Source of the DNA: an uncultured Atopobium sp.
Lineage (GTDB): Bacteria; Actinomycetota; Coriobacteriia; Coriobacteriales; Atopobiaceae
Direction of reading: 5' to 3'
Length of the DNA: 7,657 bases
NCBI GenBank assembly: GCA_916720015.1
Contig: CAKAPZ010000044.1
Coordinates: 1-7,657 of the forward strand
This document shows positions 1 to 5,754 of this stretch, piece after piece (the stretch's first letter is position 1; every line of letters starts with the position of its first letter). The translations under genes were made by a program, and so were the position numbers. The notes beneath the pieces are model-generated. The model was given only the letters and a program-made list of their open reading frames with translations, did no database searches and was not told where the DNA came from.

Positions 1-423
1 ATTGACTTCCTCCAGCACATTATTCTTCCAACCATTGTTCTTACTATCGTAAGCTCCGTTGGTTACCACCTCTCTCAGCGTACGTACCTGCTTGACGAGA
101 TGCACGCAGACTATGTCCGTACTGCTCGCGCTAAGGGCCTCACTCGTAAGAAGGCAATTCGTAAGCACGCTCTTCGCGTTTCTTTGATTCCAACCGCTGT
201 TTCAGTTGCTTTCTCTCTTGCAGGTATCTTCACAGGTGCTGTTATGACCGAGAAGGTCTTTGCGATTCACGGTCTTGGTGAGTACTTCATTAACTGTATT
301 AACAACAACAATATTCACGGTGCAGTTGCAGTTGCAGCTTTCTCTGGCGCAATGACTCTTGTTGGCGCTCTTCTGGCTGACCTCTTTGCTGCTGCTCTTG
401 ATCCACGAATTAAGATGAGCTAA
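1..423 (+). CDS. oppB: Oligopeptide/dipeptide ABC transporter permease OppB/DppB, C-terminal part (5' truncated by window)
   Basis: Reading frame 1 is open from the first base to TAA at 421-423, giving the last 140 residues of an inner-membrane permease of the BPD_transp_1 family. The conserved cytoplasmic EAA loop is clear: DYVRTARAKGL, then a basic stretch ending in SLIPT, is the segment that docks on the ATPase. Hydrophobic segments follow (AVSVAFSLAGIFTGAVM and the AVAVAAFSGAMTLVGALLADL region). The end, LDPRIKMS, matches the DPRI(R/K) terminus typical of OppB/DppB. The ATG at 100 lies inside the EAA loop and is not the true start, which is upstream of the window. It is the first visible gene of a permease-permease-ATPase operon, and its stop codon overlaps the Shine-Dalgarno of the next gene. 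The family is certain; whether the substrate is oligopeptide, dipeptide or another small molecule cannot be read from this part. Confidence 0.95.
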   Translation: MDFLQHIILPTIVLTIVSSVGYHLSQRTYLLDEMHADYVRTARAKGLTRKKAIRKHALRVSLIPTAVSVAFSLAGIFTGAVMTEKVFAIHGLGEYFINCINNNNIHGAVAVAAFSGAMTLVGALLADLFAAALDPRIKMS

Positions 424-433
424 GGAGGCGGAC

Positions 434-1501
434 ATGTCTAAAGAAGAGCTTCAGAATAAAGACGAGAAAAACGTCTCCATTGATGCAGGTCTTACTAATG
501 CTGAACGTGAGCTTCAGGCAGATGCTAAGTCTGACAATAAAGAAGTTAAAAGAATTAGCTATGCTGGCCTGATTGCAAGGCGTTTCTTCCGCCAGCGTTC
601 TGCAGTAATCGGTTTGATTATTCTTGGAATTATGGTTCTTATTGCAGTTTTTGGACCATATGCCACCCCATTTAATTACACAGATGCTGACTTTACTGCA
701 ATTAACATGGCTCCTAATGCAAAGCATTGGTTTGGTACTGATGGTGCTGGTATTGATTTGTATGCCTGTGTTGTCCACGGTCTTGGCCGTTCTTTGACCA
801 TTGGTATCAGCTATGCAATCTTGACCACTATCATTTCTGCAATTATTGGTACTGCCATTGCTTATGTCCGTGGCATTCCAGAGAAGATTGGTATGTGGCT
901 TCTTGATATGCTCATGGTCATCCCTAGCTTCTTGCTGGTTGCTATGATTGTTCGTGCAGCAGGCGGTGAGTCTGGTTGGCTCATGCTTATCTTTGGTCTA
1001 ACTGCTTTTGGTTGGATTGGTCGCGCACGTACTATCCGTACCATGGCTCTGTCTTTGCGTGAGAGAGATTACGTCAAGGCCGCTAAGTACATGGGCGTTC
1101 CACCATTTACCATCATTGTTCGTCACCTTATTCCAAACCTTGGCTCAATTCTTATTATTGATTTGGTCTTGGCTGTTATTGGTGGTATTAACTCTGAGAC
1201 TGCATTCAGCTTCTTGGGTCTTGGTATCAAGGCACCAGATACCTCTCTTGGTTATCTCCTGAGTGCTGGTTCTTCTGCAATGCTTACTACTCCATGGATG
1301 ATTCTGATTCCATCGGCATTTCTGATTGTTGTTTGTGTTGGCCTGCAGCTCATCGGCGACGGCCTTCGCGATGCCTTTGACCCTTATTCACGCGCTGCTG
1401 GTAGCGTTAAAGATCAGGAAGAGGATTCTTCCATGGATGACGCTCAGCTCGGTGATCTTGAGGGAAGCATCGTTTCTGAAGAAACTACGGAGCGTGCATA
1501 A
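434..1501 (+). CDS. oppC: Oligopeptide/dipeptide ABC transporter permease OppC/DppC
   Basis: This is a 355-residue inner-membrane permease, the second half of the channel with OppB. Residues 1-50 are hydrophilic and charged, then comes a first membrane helix at about 57-78 (SAVIGLIILGIMVLIAVFGP). The FGTDGAGIDLY segment at 100-110 corresponds to the conserved FGTD..GRD.. stretch of OppC/DppC. More helices are apparent near 118-145, 153-174, 181-197, 236-258 and 285-306. The EAA loop runs through DYVKAAKYMG and VRHLIPN (212-235). The family's usual ending, GDGLRDAFDPYSR (308-320), is followed by an extra acidic tail of about 35 residues. The ATG at 434 is supported by AAGGAGG at 422-428, five bases upstream and overlapping the oppB stop, which suggests translational coupling. 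The TAA overlaps the ATG of the ATPase gene. Family assignment is secure; substrate range is inferred from the neighbours. Confidence 0.96.
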   Translation: MSKEELQNKDEKNVSIDAGLTNAERELQADAKSDNKEVKRISYAGLIARRFFRQRSAVIGLIILGIMVLIAVFGPYATPFNYTDADFTAINMAPNAKHWFGTDGAGIDLYACVVHGLGRSLTIGISYAILTTIISAIIGTAIAYVRGIPEKIGMWLLDMLMVIPSFLLVAMIVRAAGGESGWLMLIFGLTAFGWIGRARTIRTMALSLRERDYVKAAKYMGVPPFTIIVRHLIPNLGSILIIDLVLAVIGGINSETAFSFLGLGIKAPDTSLGYLLSAGSSAMLTTPWMILIPSAFLIVVCVGLQLIGDGLRDAFDPYSRAAGSVKDQEEDSSMDDAQLGDLEGSIVSEETTERA

Positions 1502-3534
1502 TGTCTGACACTACTACTACTTCAACAAAGCAGGGAAGTGTAGAGATGGACGATGTCCTTCGCTACGAGCTTCTTGAATCAAACGGTCCAAAGGGTGCTC
1601 CAACAGGAGATCCAGTTCTTTCTGTTCGTAACCTTAAGGTTTCCTTTAATACTGAGGCTGGTCGTGTAGACGCAGTTCGCGGTGTTAATTTTGACCTCTG
1701 GGGTGGCCGCACCCTTGGTATCGTAGGCGAGTCTGGCTCTGGTAAGTCAGTAACCGCTCTGTCTCTTATTGGTCTTCTTGATGACAATGCTCACGTCACC
1801 GGCTCTATTAAGCTTGGTAATGAGGAGCTCATTGGTAAGACCGATGAAGAGATGTCAAAGCTTCGTGGTACTAAGATTTCTATGATCTTCCAGGATCCAC
1901 TGTCTGCTTTGACTCCAATGTTCTCTATTGGAGACCAGCTTGCAGAAGCTCTGCTTACTCATAATCCTCACATGAGCAAGGCAGACGTTCGTAAGCGTTG
2001 TATTGAGCTTCTCTCCATTGTTGGTATTACTGATCCAGAGAATCGTCTGGATTCTTTCCCACATGAGTTCTCTGGTGGTATGCGTCAGCGTGTTGTTATT
2101 GCAATTGCTATTGCAAACAACCCTGACATCATCATCGCAGACGAGCCAACTACCGCTCTTGACGTAACTATTCAGGCTCAGATTCTTGACGTCTTGAAGG
2201 TTGCACAGAAAGAGACTGGCGCAGCAGTTGTTCTGATTACTCACGACCTTGGTGTTGTTGCAGGTACCGCTGATGACATTATGGTTATGTATGCAGGCCG
2301 TGGCGTAGAGCGCGCAAGTGTTGATACACTTTTTGCTGAGCCAAGGCATCCTTATACCATGGGTCTTCTGGGCGCTGTTCCAAAACCTCACCTTCAGGCA
2401 GAGCACAGGCTTGTTCCTATTAAGGGTAATCCACCATCACTTGCTGCCATTCCAACTGGTTGTCCTTTTAACCCACGTTGTCCTATGGCTACCGAGGAAT
2501 GCTCCAAGAAAGAGCCAGTGCTGCTTCCTGCAAATGCTGCCGAGGGTCACTTGGCATCTTGCCACCACCTTCAGGAGATTTGCGAGAAGAAGCTCACTTA
2601 CGCTGAGGTATATCCAGACTTTGAGCCAATCCTTCCAAAGTGGGTTGATGTTCCTCGTAACGAGCGTCCTGTTGTACTTAAGGTTGAGAATCTTACCAAG
2701 ACTTTCCCTGTTCAGGGTAAGGGCTTTATTAGGCGCAGCAAGGGCACTATGACTGCTGTTGACCGTGCAAGCTTTGAGATCCATGAGGGAGAAACCCTTG
2801 CGCTTGTTGGTGAGTCTGGTTCTGGTAAATCAACAACTCTGATGCAGATTATGGATCTGCTGAAGCCTGAGGATGGTCGTATTACGGTCCTTGGCAAAGA
2901 TGTTGCTGAGCTTAAGAATGCTGCACAGCGTAGAGAGCTTCGTAAAGATCTTCAGGTTATCTTCCAGGATCCAATGAGTTCTCTGGACCCACGTATGCCT
3001 GTCTATGACGTTTTGGCTGAGCCACTTCAGGCACAGGGTTGGAACAAAGAGGATATTAATACTCGTATTGGCGAGCTTATGCGTCTGGTTGGTATCAACC
3101 CAGACTATGTTGACCGCTTCCCATCCCAGTTCTCTGGTGGTCAGCGTCAGCGTATTGCCATTGCTCGTGCTCTTGCAACAAGTCCAAAGATTCTTCTGTT
3201 GGATGAGCCAATTGCATCTCTGGACGTTTCCATTCAGGCAGGTATTATTAACCTCCTTGAGGATCTTCAGGTTCAGTTGAAGATTTCTTATCTCTTTGTT
3301 GCTCACGATCTTGCTGTTATTCGTCACATTTCTGACACGGTTGCTGTTATGCACCTGGGCAAGATTGTTGAGTACGGTGAGACTGAAGACGTCTTTACTA
3401 ACCCACAAGATCCTTACACTAAGGCGCTTCTCTCGGCTATTCCAATTCCTGATCCAAAGATTGAGCGTACCCGTGAGCGCATGATTTACCAGGATGGTAA
3501 GCTGGTTCCTGCTACTCACATCTCTATCGAGTAA
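1501..3534 (+). CDS. oppDF: Fused OppD-OppF peptide ABC transporter ATPase (two nucleotide-binding domains in one chain)
   Basis: This 677-residue cytoplasmic protein joins the two ATPases that are often separate OppD and OppF, and would power import through OppB/OppC. Domain 1 (about 39-290) has Walker A GESGSGKS (76-83), Q-loop Q131, signature FSGGMRQR (190-197), Walker B IIIADEP (210-216) and switch H248. The OppD/DppD-type C-terminal region follows, with cysteines C321, C327, C334 and C354 in the pattern GC-PFNPRC-PMATEEC-..-SC; in a characterised DppD homologue this region binds an iron-sulfur cluster. Domain 2 (about 390-640) has Walker A GESGSGKS (437-444), Q489, signature FSGGQRQR (544-551), Walker B ILLLDEP (564-570) and H602, so both ATP sites look catalytically intact. 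The ATG at 1501 shares its A with the oppC stop (TAATG), and GGAG at 1489-1492 lies eight bases upstream. An in-frame ATG at 1546 is a weaker alternative. A strong terminator follows. Confidence 0.96.
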   Translation: MSDTTTTSTKQGSVEMDDVLRYELLESNGPKGAPTGDPVLSVRNLKVSFNTEAGRVDAVRGVNFDLWGGRTLGIVGESGSGKSVTALSLIGLLDDNAHVTGSIKLGNEELIGKTDEEMSKLRGTKISMIFQDPLSALTPMFSIGDQLAEALLTHNPHMSKADVRKRCIELLSIVGITDPENRLDSFPHEFSGGMRQRVVIAIAIANNPDIIIADEPTTALDVTIQAQILDVLKVAQKETGAAVVLITHDLGVVAGTADDIMVMYAGRGVERASVDTLFAEPRHPYTMGLLGAVPKPHLQAEHRLVPIKGNPPSLAAIPTGCPFNPRCPMATEECSKKEPVLLPANAAEGHLASCHHLQEICEKKLTYAEVYPDFEPILPKWVDVPRNERPVVLKVENLTKTFPVQGKGFIRRSKGTMTAVDRASFEIHEGETLALVGESGSGKSTTLMQIMDLLKPEDGRITVLGKDVAELKNAAQRRELRKDLQVIFQDPMSSLDPRMPVYDVLAEPLQAQGWNKEDINTRIGELMRLVGINPDYVDRFPSQFSGGQRQRIAIARALATSPKILLLDEPIASLDVSIQAGIINLLEDLQVQLKISYLFVAHDLAVIRHISDTVAVMHLGKIVEYGETEDVFTNPQDPYTKALLSAIPIPDPKIERTRERMIYQDGKLVPATHISIE

Positions 3535-3556
3535 CAAAGATTCAATAAATTTTTTG

Positions 3557-3590
3557 AAAACCCGCACTTAAAACTAGGTGCGGGTTTTCT
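3557..3590 (+). terminator. Intrinsic terminator of the oppBC-oppDF operon
   Basis: AAAACCCGCAC (3557-3567) and GTGCGGGTTTT (3578-3588) are perfect inverted repeats of 11 bp. A G-U pair and two A-U pairs could extend the stem to a four-base loop (AAAC, 3571-3574). The right arm ends in TTTT, then CTTTG. It starts 22 bases after the ATPase stop codon. The A-tract on the left arm could let it work on the other strand too, but no minus-strand gene is seen nearby. Confidence 0.9.
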
Positions 3591-3635
3591 TTGTTACAAA
3601 TAGTGAACGAGGTTGTTACGGGAATGTTTCTGCTA

Positions 3636-3664
3636 TGGAGTATTTTCAGGCAATTTCGTATAGT
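3636..3664 (+). promoter_or_regulatory. Candidate promoter for the solute-binding protein gene
   Basis: TATAGT at 3659-3664 matches five of six bases of the sigma-70 -10 consensus. Seventeen bases upstream, TGGAGT (3636-3641) is only a weak -35 match (3 of 6). Transcription would begin near 3671, giving a leader of roughly 35 bases. A promoter somewhere in 3591-3690 is expected because the previous operon ends in a strong terminator. The exact hexamers are an inference. I saw no operator palindrome or riboswitch here. Confidence 0.4.
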
Positions 3665-3695
3665 TAAGTGAATATCTGTAGGCCTTTAACGAAAT

Positions 3696-3703
3696 GGGTG
3701 ATC
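3696..3703 (+). promoter_or_regulatory. Shine-Dalgarno-like GGGTGATC that favours the ATG at 3706
   Basis: The bases just before the second in-frame ATG contain GGTGATC, which can pair with the 3' tail of 16S rRNA (the GGTGATC part of AAGGAGGTGATC). The upstream ATG at 3694 has no comparable site; only AGG at 3680-3682 is present, too far away. The site therefore favours a start at 3706. It lacks the usual GGAGG core, so the choice is not certain. Confidence 0.45.
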
Positions 3704-3705
3704 AT

Positions 3706-5469
3706 ATGGCTGACAGTTTTTCCCGTCGTTCGTTCTTTGCTCTGACTGGAATCACCGCCGCAGGCCTTGGCCTTGCTGGTTGTGCTCCATCAAATCCTCA
3801 GAGCAGCTCTTCCAATACTGGAACTGAGCCACAGGACGGCTCCCCTGCAAACACTCCTCTGGATCAGCTTCCACTTCCAGAGAAGGGCAAGACGTACAAC
3901 AATCCTAAATCTCGTGATGAGGTTAAGGATGGCGGTACTCTGACCCAGCCAATCAACGAGATTGGTCCACAGTGGAATTACTACCAACTTGCTGGTAATA
4001 CCTCTTACATGAACATCCTTCACGGTCTTATCAACCCTCGTGACCTGTTCCTTAACAATGCTGATGGTGATAAGTTTGAGCCAAACAAGGATTACATCAA
4101 GGAATTCAAGGTAGAGGAGAAGGACGGCAAGCAGGTTGCTACCCTGACCTTCACTGATCAGGCTACCTTCAACGATGGTACCGCTATTGATTGGACCGCA
4201 ATTCAGACCGCATTCATCACTATGAGTGGTCAGAATAAAAAGTTTGCGGTTTCTTCAACTGATGGTTATAACAAGTATGAGTCTGTTGAGCAGGGCGATA
4301 CTGCTAAGACTGCTGTTATTACCATGAAGGAAGCAGTCTATCCAATCGAGAGCATCTTGAGCTATGCTCTGCACCCAAAGCTTCAGGATCCAGACTTCTT
4401 CAACAATGGCTACAACAATGAGCCACACAACGAGCTTGGTTCTGGTCCTTATATTGTTGATTCTTTCGATGACTCTGCTGTAACCTTCAAGCCAAATCCA
4501 AAGTGGTGGGGTGACGCTCCTAAGCTTGATACCCTTGTCTACAAGCAGATGGATACCCAGGCTTCCATTAACGCATTCAAGAACGAAGAGACCGACACTA
4601 CTGGTTCTTCCGTATCTGGTTCTGCTGAGCTTCTCTCTAACTTCACCGGTCTTGGTGATAAGGCTCAGATTCGCCGTGGTCTTAGTATGTCTATTGCTGT
4701 TATCGAGATCAACTCTACGCGTGGCGTTCTTCAGGACGTTGCAGTTCGTAAGGCATTCTGCCAGGTTGTTGATCCAGCAACCATTGTTTCCATTGTCTTC
4801 CAGGGTGTTAACTGGAAAGAGGACGCACCAGGTTCTATGCTTTGGCCTTACTGGGCAGCTGGCTATGACAACAACCTTCCAGACGATCTCAAGAACCTCA
4901 AGTCTGTTGACGAGCGCAAGGCTGCTGCTAAGAAGACCCTTGAGGATGCAGGCTACAAGCTCAACGGTGATTACTACGAGAAGGACGGTCAGCAGGTAAC
5001 CTTCGCTTACACTTTGTTCGGTGATGGTACTACTGTTAAGAACCGTGCTGCTGCAATCCAGAAGATGTGCAAGGATGCTGGTATTAACCTCACTCTTGAT
5101 TCTCACCCATCTTCTGAGTTCTCTGATGTTCTTACCTCTGGCTCTTGGGATGTCTGCCTCTTTGGCTGGGTTGGTAGCTCAACTTCTTACAACAACGGTG
5201 GCCAGCTCTATGGTTCTGAGTCTGGATCCAACTTTGGTCAGCAGGGCTCCGCAGAGACCGATGAGATGTTTGCAAAGGTTGTCTCTACCAAGGACTTTGA
5301 TGAGCGTATGAAGCTTATGAATGATGCTGAGAAGAAGATGATGCAGACTTATGCATATCTTCCTGTCTACACTGGTCCAGACTGCTACGTTGTTAAGAAG
5401 GGTCTTGCTAACTTTGGTCCTGCACTCTTCCAGAGCGTACCTGCAACCATTGTTGGCTGGCAGAAGTAA
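3706..5469 (+). CDS. oppA: Peptide ABC transporter solute-binding lipoprotein, family 5 (OppA/DppA-like)
   Basis: This 587-residue protein is the extracellular receptor, exported and tethered to the membrane by lipid, that would deliver peptides to OppBC. The signal has a twin-arginine motif, SRRSFF (6-11), a hydrophobic stretch, and the lipobox LAGC with the lipidated cysteine at 26; this combination indicates Tat export followed by lipidation. A Ser/Asn/Thr/Pro-rich linker runs to about residue 65. The mature part carries family 5 features: LTFTDQATFNDGTAIDW near 147-163 (equivalent to the usual F.LRDGVKFHDG segment), GSGPYIVDSF, then NPKWWGDAPKLD near 264-275. Length fits the family. The start at 3706 is preferred over the in-frame ATG at 3694 (four residues longer) because of the GGTGATC site and the typical short signal n-region. 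It has its own transcription unit downstream of the permease/ATPase operon, allowing a higher dose of receptor. Whether it serves only this transporter is inferred from position. Confidence 0.95.
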   Translation: MADSFSRRSFFALTGITAAGLGLAGCAPSNPQSSSSNTGTEPQDGSPANTPLDQLPLPEKGKTYNNPKSRDEVKDGGTLTQPINEIGPQWNYYQLAGNTSYMNILHGLINPRDLFLNNADGDKFEPNKDYIKEFKVEEKDGKQVATLTFTDQATFNDGTAIDWTAIQTAFITMSGQNKKFAVSSTDGYNKYESVEQGDTAKTAVITMKEAVYPIESILSYALHPKLQDPDFFNNGYNNEPHNELGSGPYIVDSFDDSAVTFKPNPKWWGDAPKLDTLVYKQMDTQASINAFKNEETDTTGSSVSGSAELLSNFTGLGDKAQIRRGLSMSIAVIEINSTRGVLQDVAVRKAFCQVVDPATIVSIVFQGVNWKEDAPGSMLWPYWAAGYDNNLPDDLKNLKSVDERKAAAKKTLEDAGYKLNGDYYEKDGQQVTFAYTLFGDGTTVKNRAAAIQKMCKDAGINLTLDSHPSSEFSDVLTSGSWDVCLFGWVGSSTSYNNGGQLYGSESGSNFGQQGSAETDEMFAKVVSTKDFDERMKLMNDAEKKMMQTYAYLPVYTGPDCYVVKKGLANFGPALFQSVPATIVGWQK

Positions 5470-5486
5470 GTAAGGGACAGGGCGAT

Positions 5487-5528
5487 CTTCTCGCAAAGTT
5501 CTTTCGAGAAAAAGTTTTAAATTTTCTC
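5487..5528 (+). terminator. Weak hairpin(s) after oppA, possible terminator
   Basis: Two alternative hairpins share one strand. TTCTCG (5488-5493) can pair with CGAGAA (5505-5510), extended inward by AAA/TTT past a single bulged C. GAGAAAA (5506-5512) can instead pair with TTTTCTC (5522-5528). The first is followed by AAAGTTTT, so the T-run is short and displaced. No other terminator lies between oppA and the tRNA, so this is the best candidate, but it is weak and AT-rich. Confidence 0.35.
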
Positions 5529-5576
5529 AGTAAAGTTGCTTGAAGATGTGTTAGTATATCCCTCGCTGCAAAGCAA

Positions 5577-5666
5577 GTCGGAGTGGCGGAATTGGCAGAC
5601 GCGCTAGCTTGAGGTGCTAGTGACCTACTAACGGTTGTGCGGGTTCAAGTCCCGCCTCCGACACCA
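5577..5666 (+). tRNA. trnL-GAG: tRNA-Leu, anticodon GAG, CCA encoded
   Basis: A full class II tRNA cloverleaf can be drawn. The acceptor arm GTCGGAG (5577-5583) pairs with CTCCGAC (5656-5662); discriminator A5663 and an encoded CCA (5664-5666) follow. The anticodon stem CTAGC (5604-5608) pairs with GCTAG (5616-5620) around the loop TTGAGGT, giving anticodon GAG at 5611-5613, which reads the Leu codons CUC and CUU. A long variable arm lies at 5621-5638, with ACC/GGT able to form its stem. The T-arm is GCGGG (5639-5643), TTCAAGT, CCCGC (5651-5655). The long variable arm and A discriminator are the leucine identity features. An AT-rich TTAGTATAT at 5551-5559 may supply a -10 box, but no good -35 was found at proper spacing. 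The gene is intact, with no repeated 3' end or integrase nearby. Confidence 0.97.
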
Positions 5667-5675
5667 CGAAATTTC

Positions 5676-5704
5676 GGCGGATCTCTTCGGAGGTCCGCCT
5701 TTTT
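5676..5704 (+). terminator. Intrinsic terminator after tRNA-Leu (UUCG tetraloop)
   Basis: GGCGGATCTC (5676-5685) pairs with GAGGTCCGCC (5690-5699) in a 10-bp stem with one G-U pair, closed by a TTCG tetraloop, and is followed by five T residues (5700-5704). Flanking ACGAAA (5666-5671) and TTTCGT (5702-5707) are also complementary. It starts nine bases after the encoded CCA end, so it fits the end of the tRNA transcript. Confidence 0.93.
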
Positions 5705-5706
5705 CG

Positions 5707-5712
5707 TATACT
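5707..5712 (+). promoter_or_regulatory. Candidate -10 box for the phosphatase gene
   Basis: TATACT matches five of six bases of the -10 consensus and begins two bases after the T-run of the tRNA terminator. A start near 5719 would leave a leader of about 36 bases. The region where a -35 box should lie falls inside the terminator hairpin and does not resemble TTGACA, so the site may be weak, activated, or not a promoter. Read-through past the tRNA terminator is the alternative source of transcript. Confidence 0.3.
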
Positions 5713-5743
5713 TAGGCAATGTGATTTGTTTTTCCTTGCTGGT

Positions 5744-5749
5744 AAGGAG
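5744..5749 (+). promoter_or_regulatory. Shine-Dalgarno AAGGAG that fixes a GTG start
   Basis: AAGGAG lies five bases before GTG at 5755. The first in-frame ATG is far downstream (5869, inside the PAS domain) and would remove its first strands, so the ribosome binding site and the domain boundary agree on the GTG start. Confidence 0.85.
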
Positions 5750-5754
5750 TGACT

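Noticed and set aside
1855..2406. 183-codon minus-strand open frame
   Set aside because: It overlaps the conserved ATPase core, has no plausible ribosome binding context, and its composition (Asn, Cys, Thr rich) is that of reversed sense codons.
1729..2840. Repeated GGxGAGTCTGGxTCTGGTAA blocks at about 1729 and 2809
   Set aside because: These are the two Walker A loops of the fused ATPase, alike through shared ancestry and codon bias, not a mobile or regulatory repeat.
2830..3567. 245-codon open frame on the minus strand inside the ATPase gene, reaching into the terminator
   Set aside because: Same codon-bias effect. It would begin within the intrinsic terminator and its product resembles no known family, whereas the sense strand has full ABC motifs.
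3591..3693. Possible riboswitch or T-box leader before oppA
   Set aside because: The region is about 100 bases, with no T-box sequence, no stacked hairpins and no terminator/antiterminator pair before the start codon.
4255..5106. 283-codon open frame on the minus strand inside oppA
   Set aside because: It is an antisense shadow. The sense gene rarely uses TTA, CTA or TCA codons, which are the complements of stop codons, so the opposite strand stays open by bias. The translation has no recognisable domain.
5536..5576. TTGCTT and AAGCAA inverted repeat before the tRNA
   Set aside because: A six-base match at 29 bases spacing is expected by chance and overlaps the likely promoter and leader; no further pairing supports it.
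5577..5666. tRNA-Leu as an integration (att) site
   Set aside because: There is no integrase, no repeated tRNA 3' end and no foreign-looking block on either side in this window.
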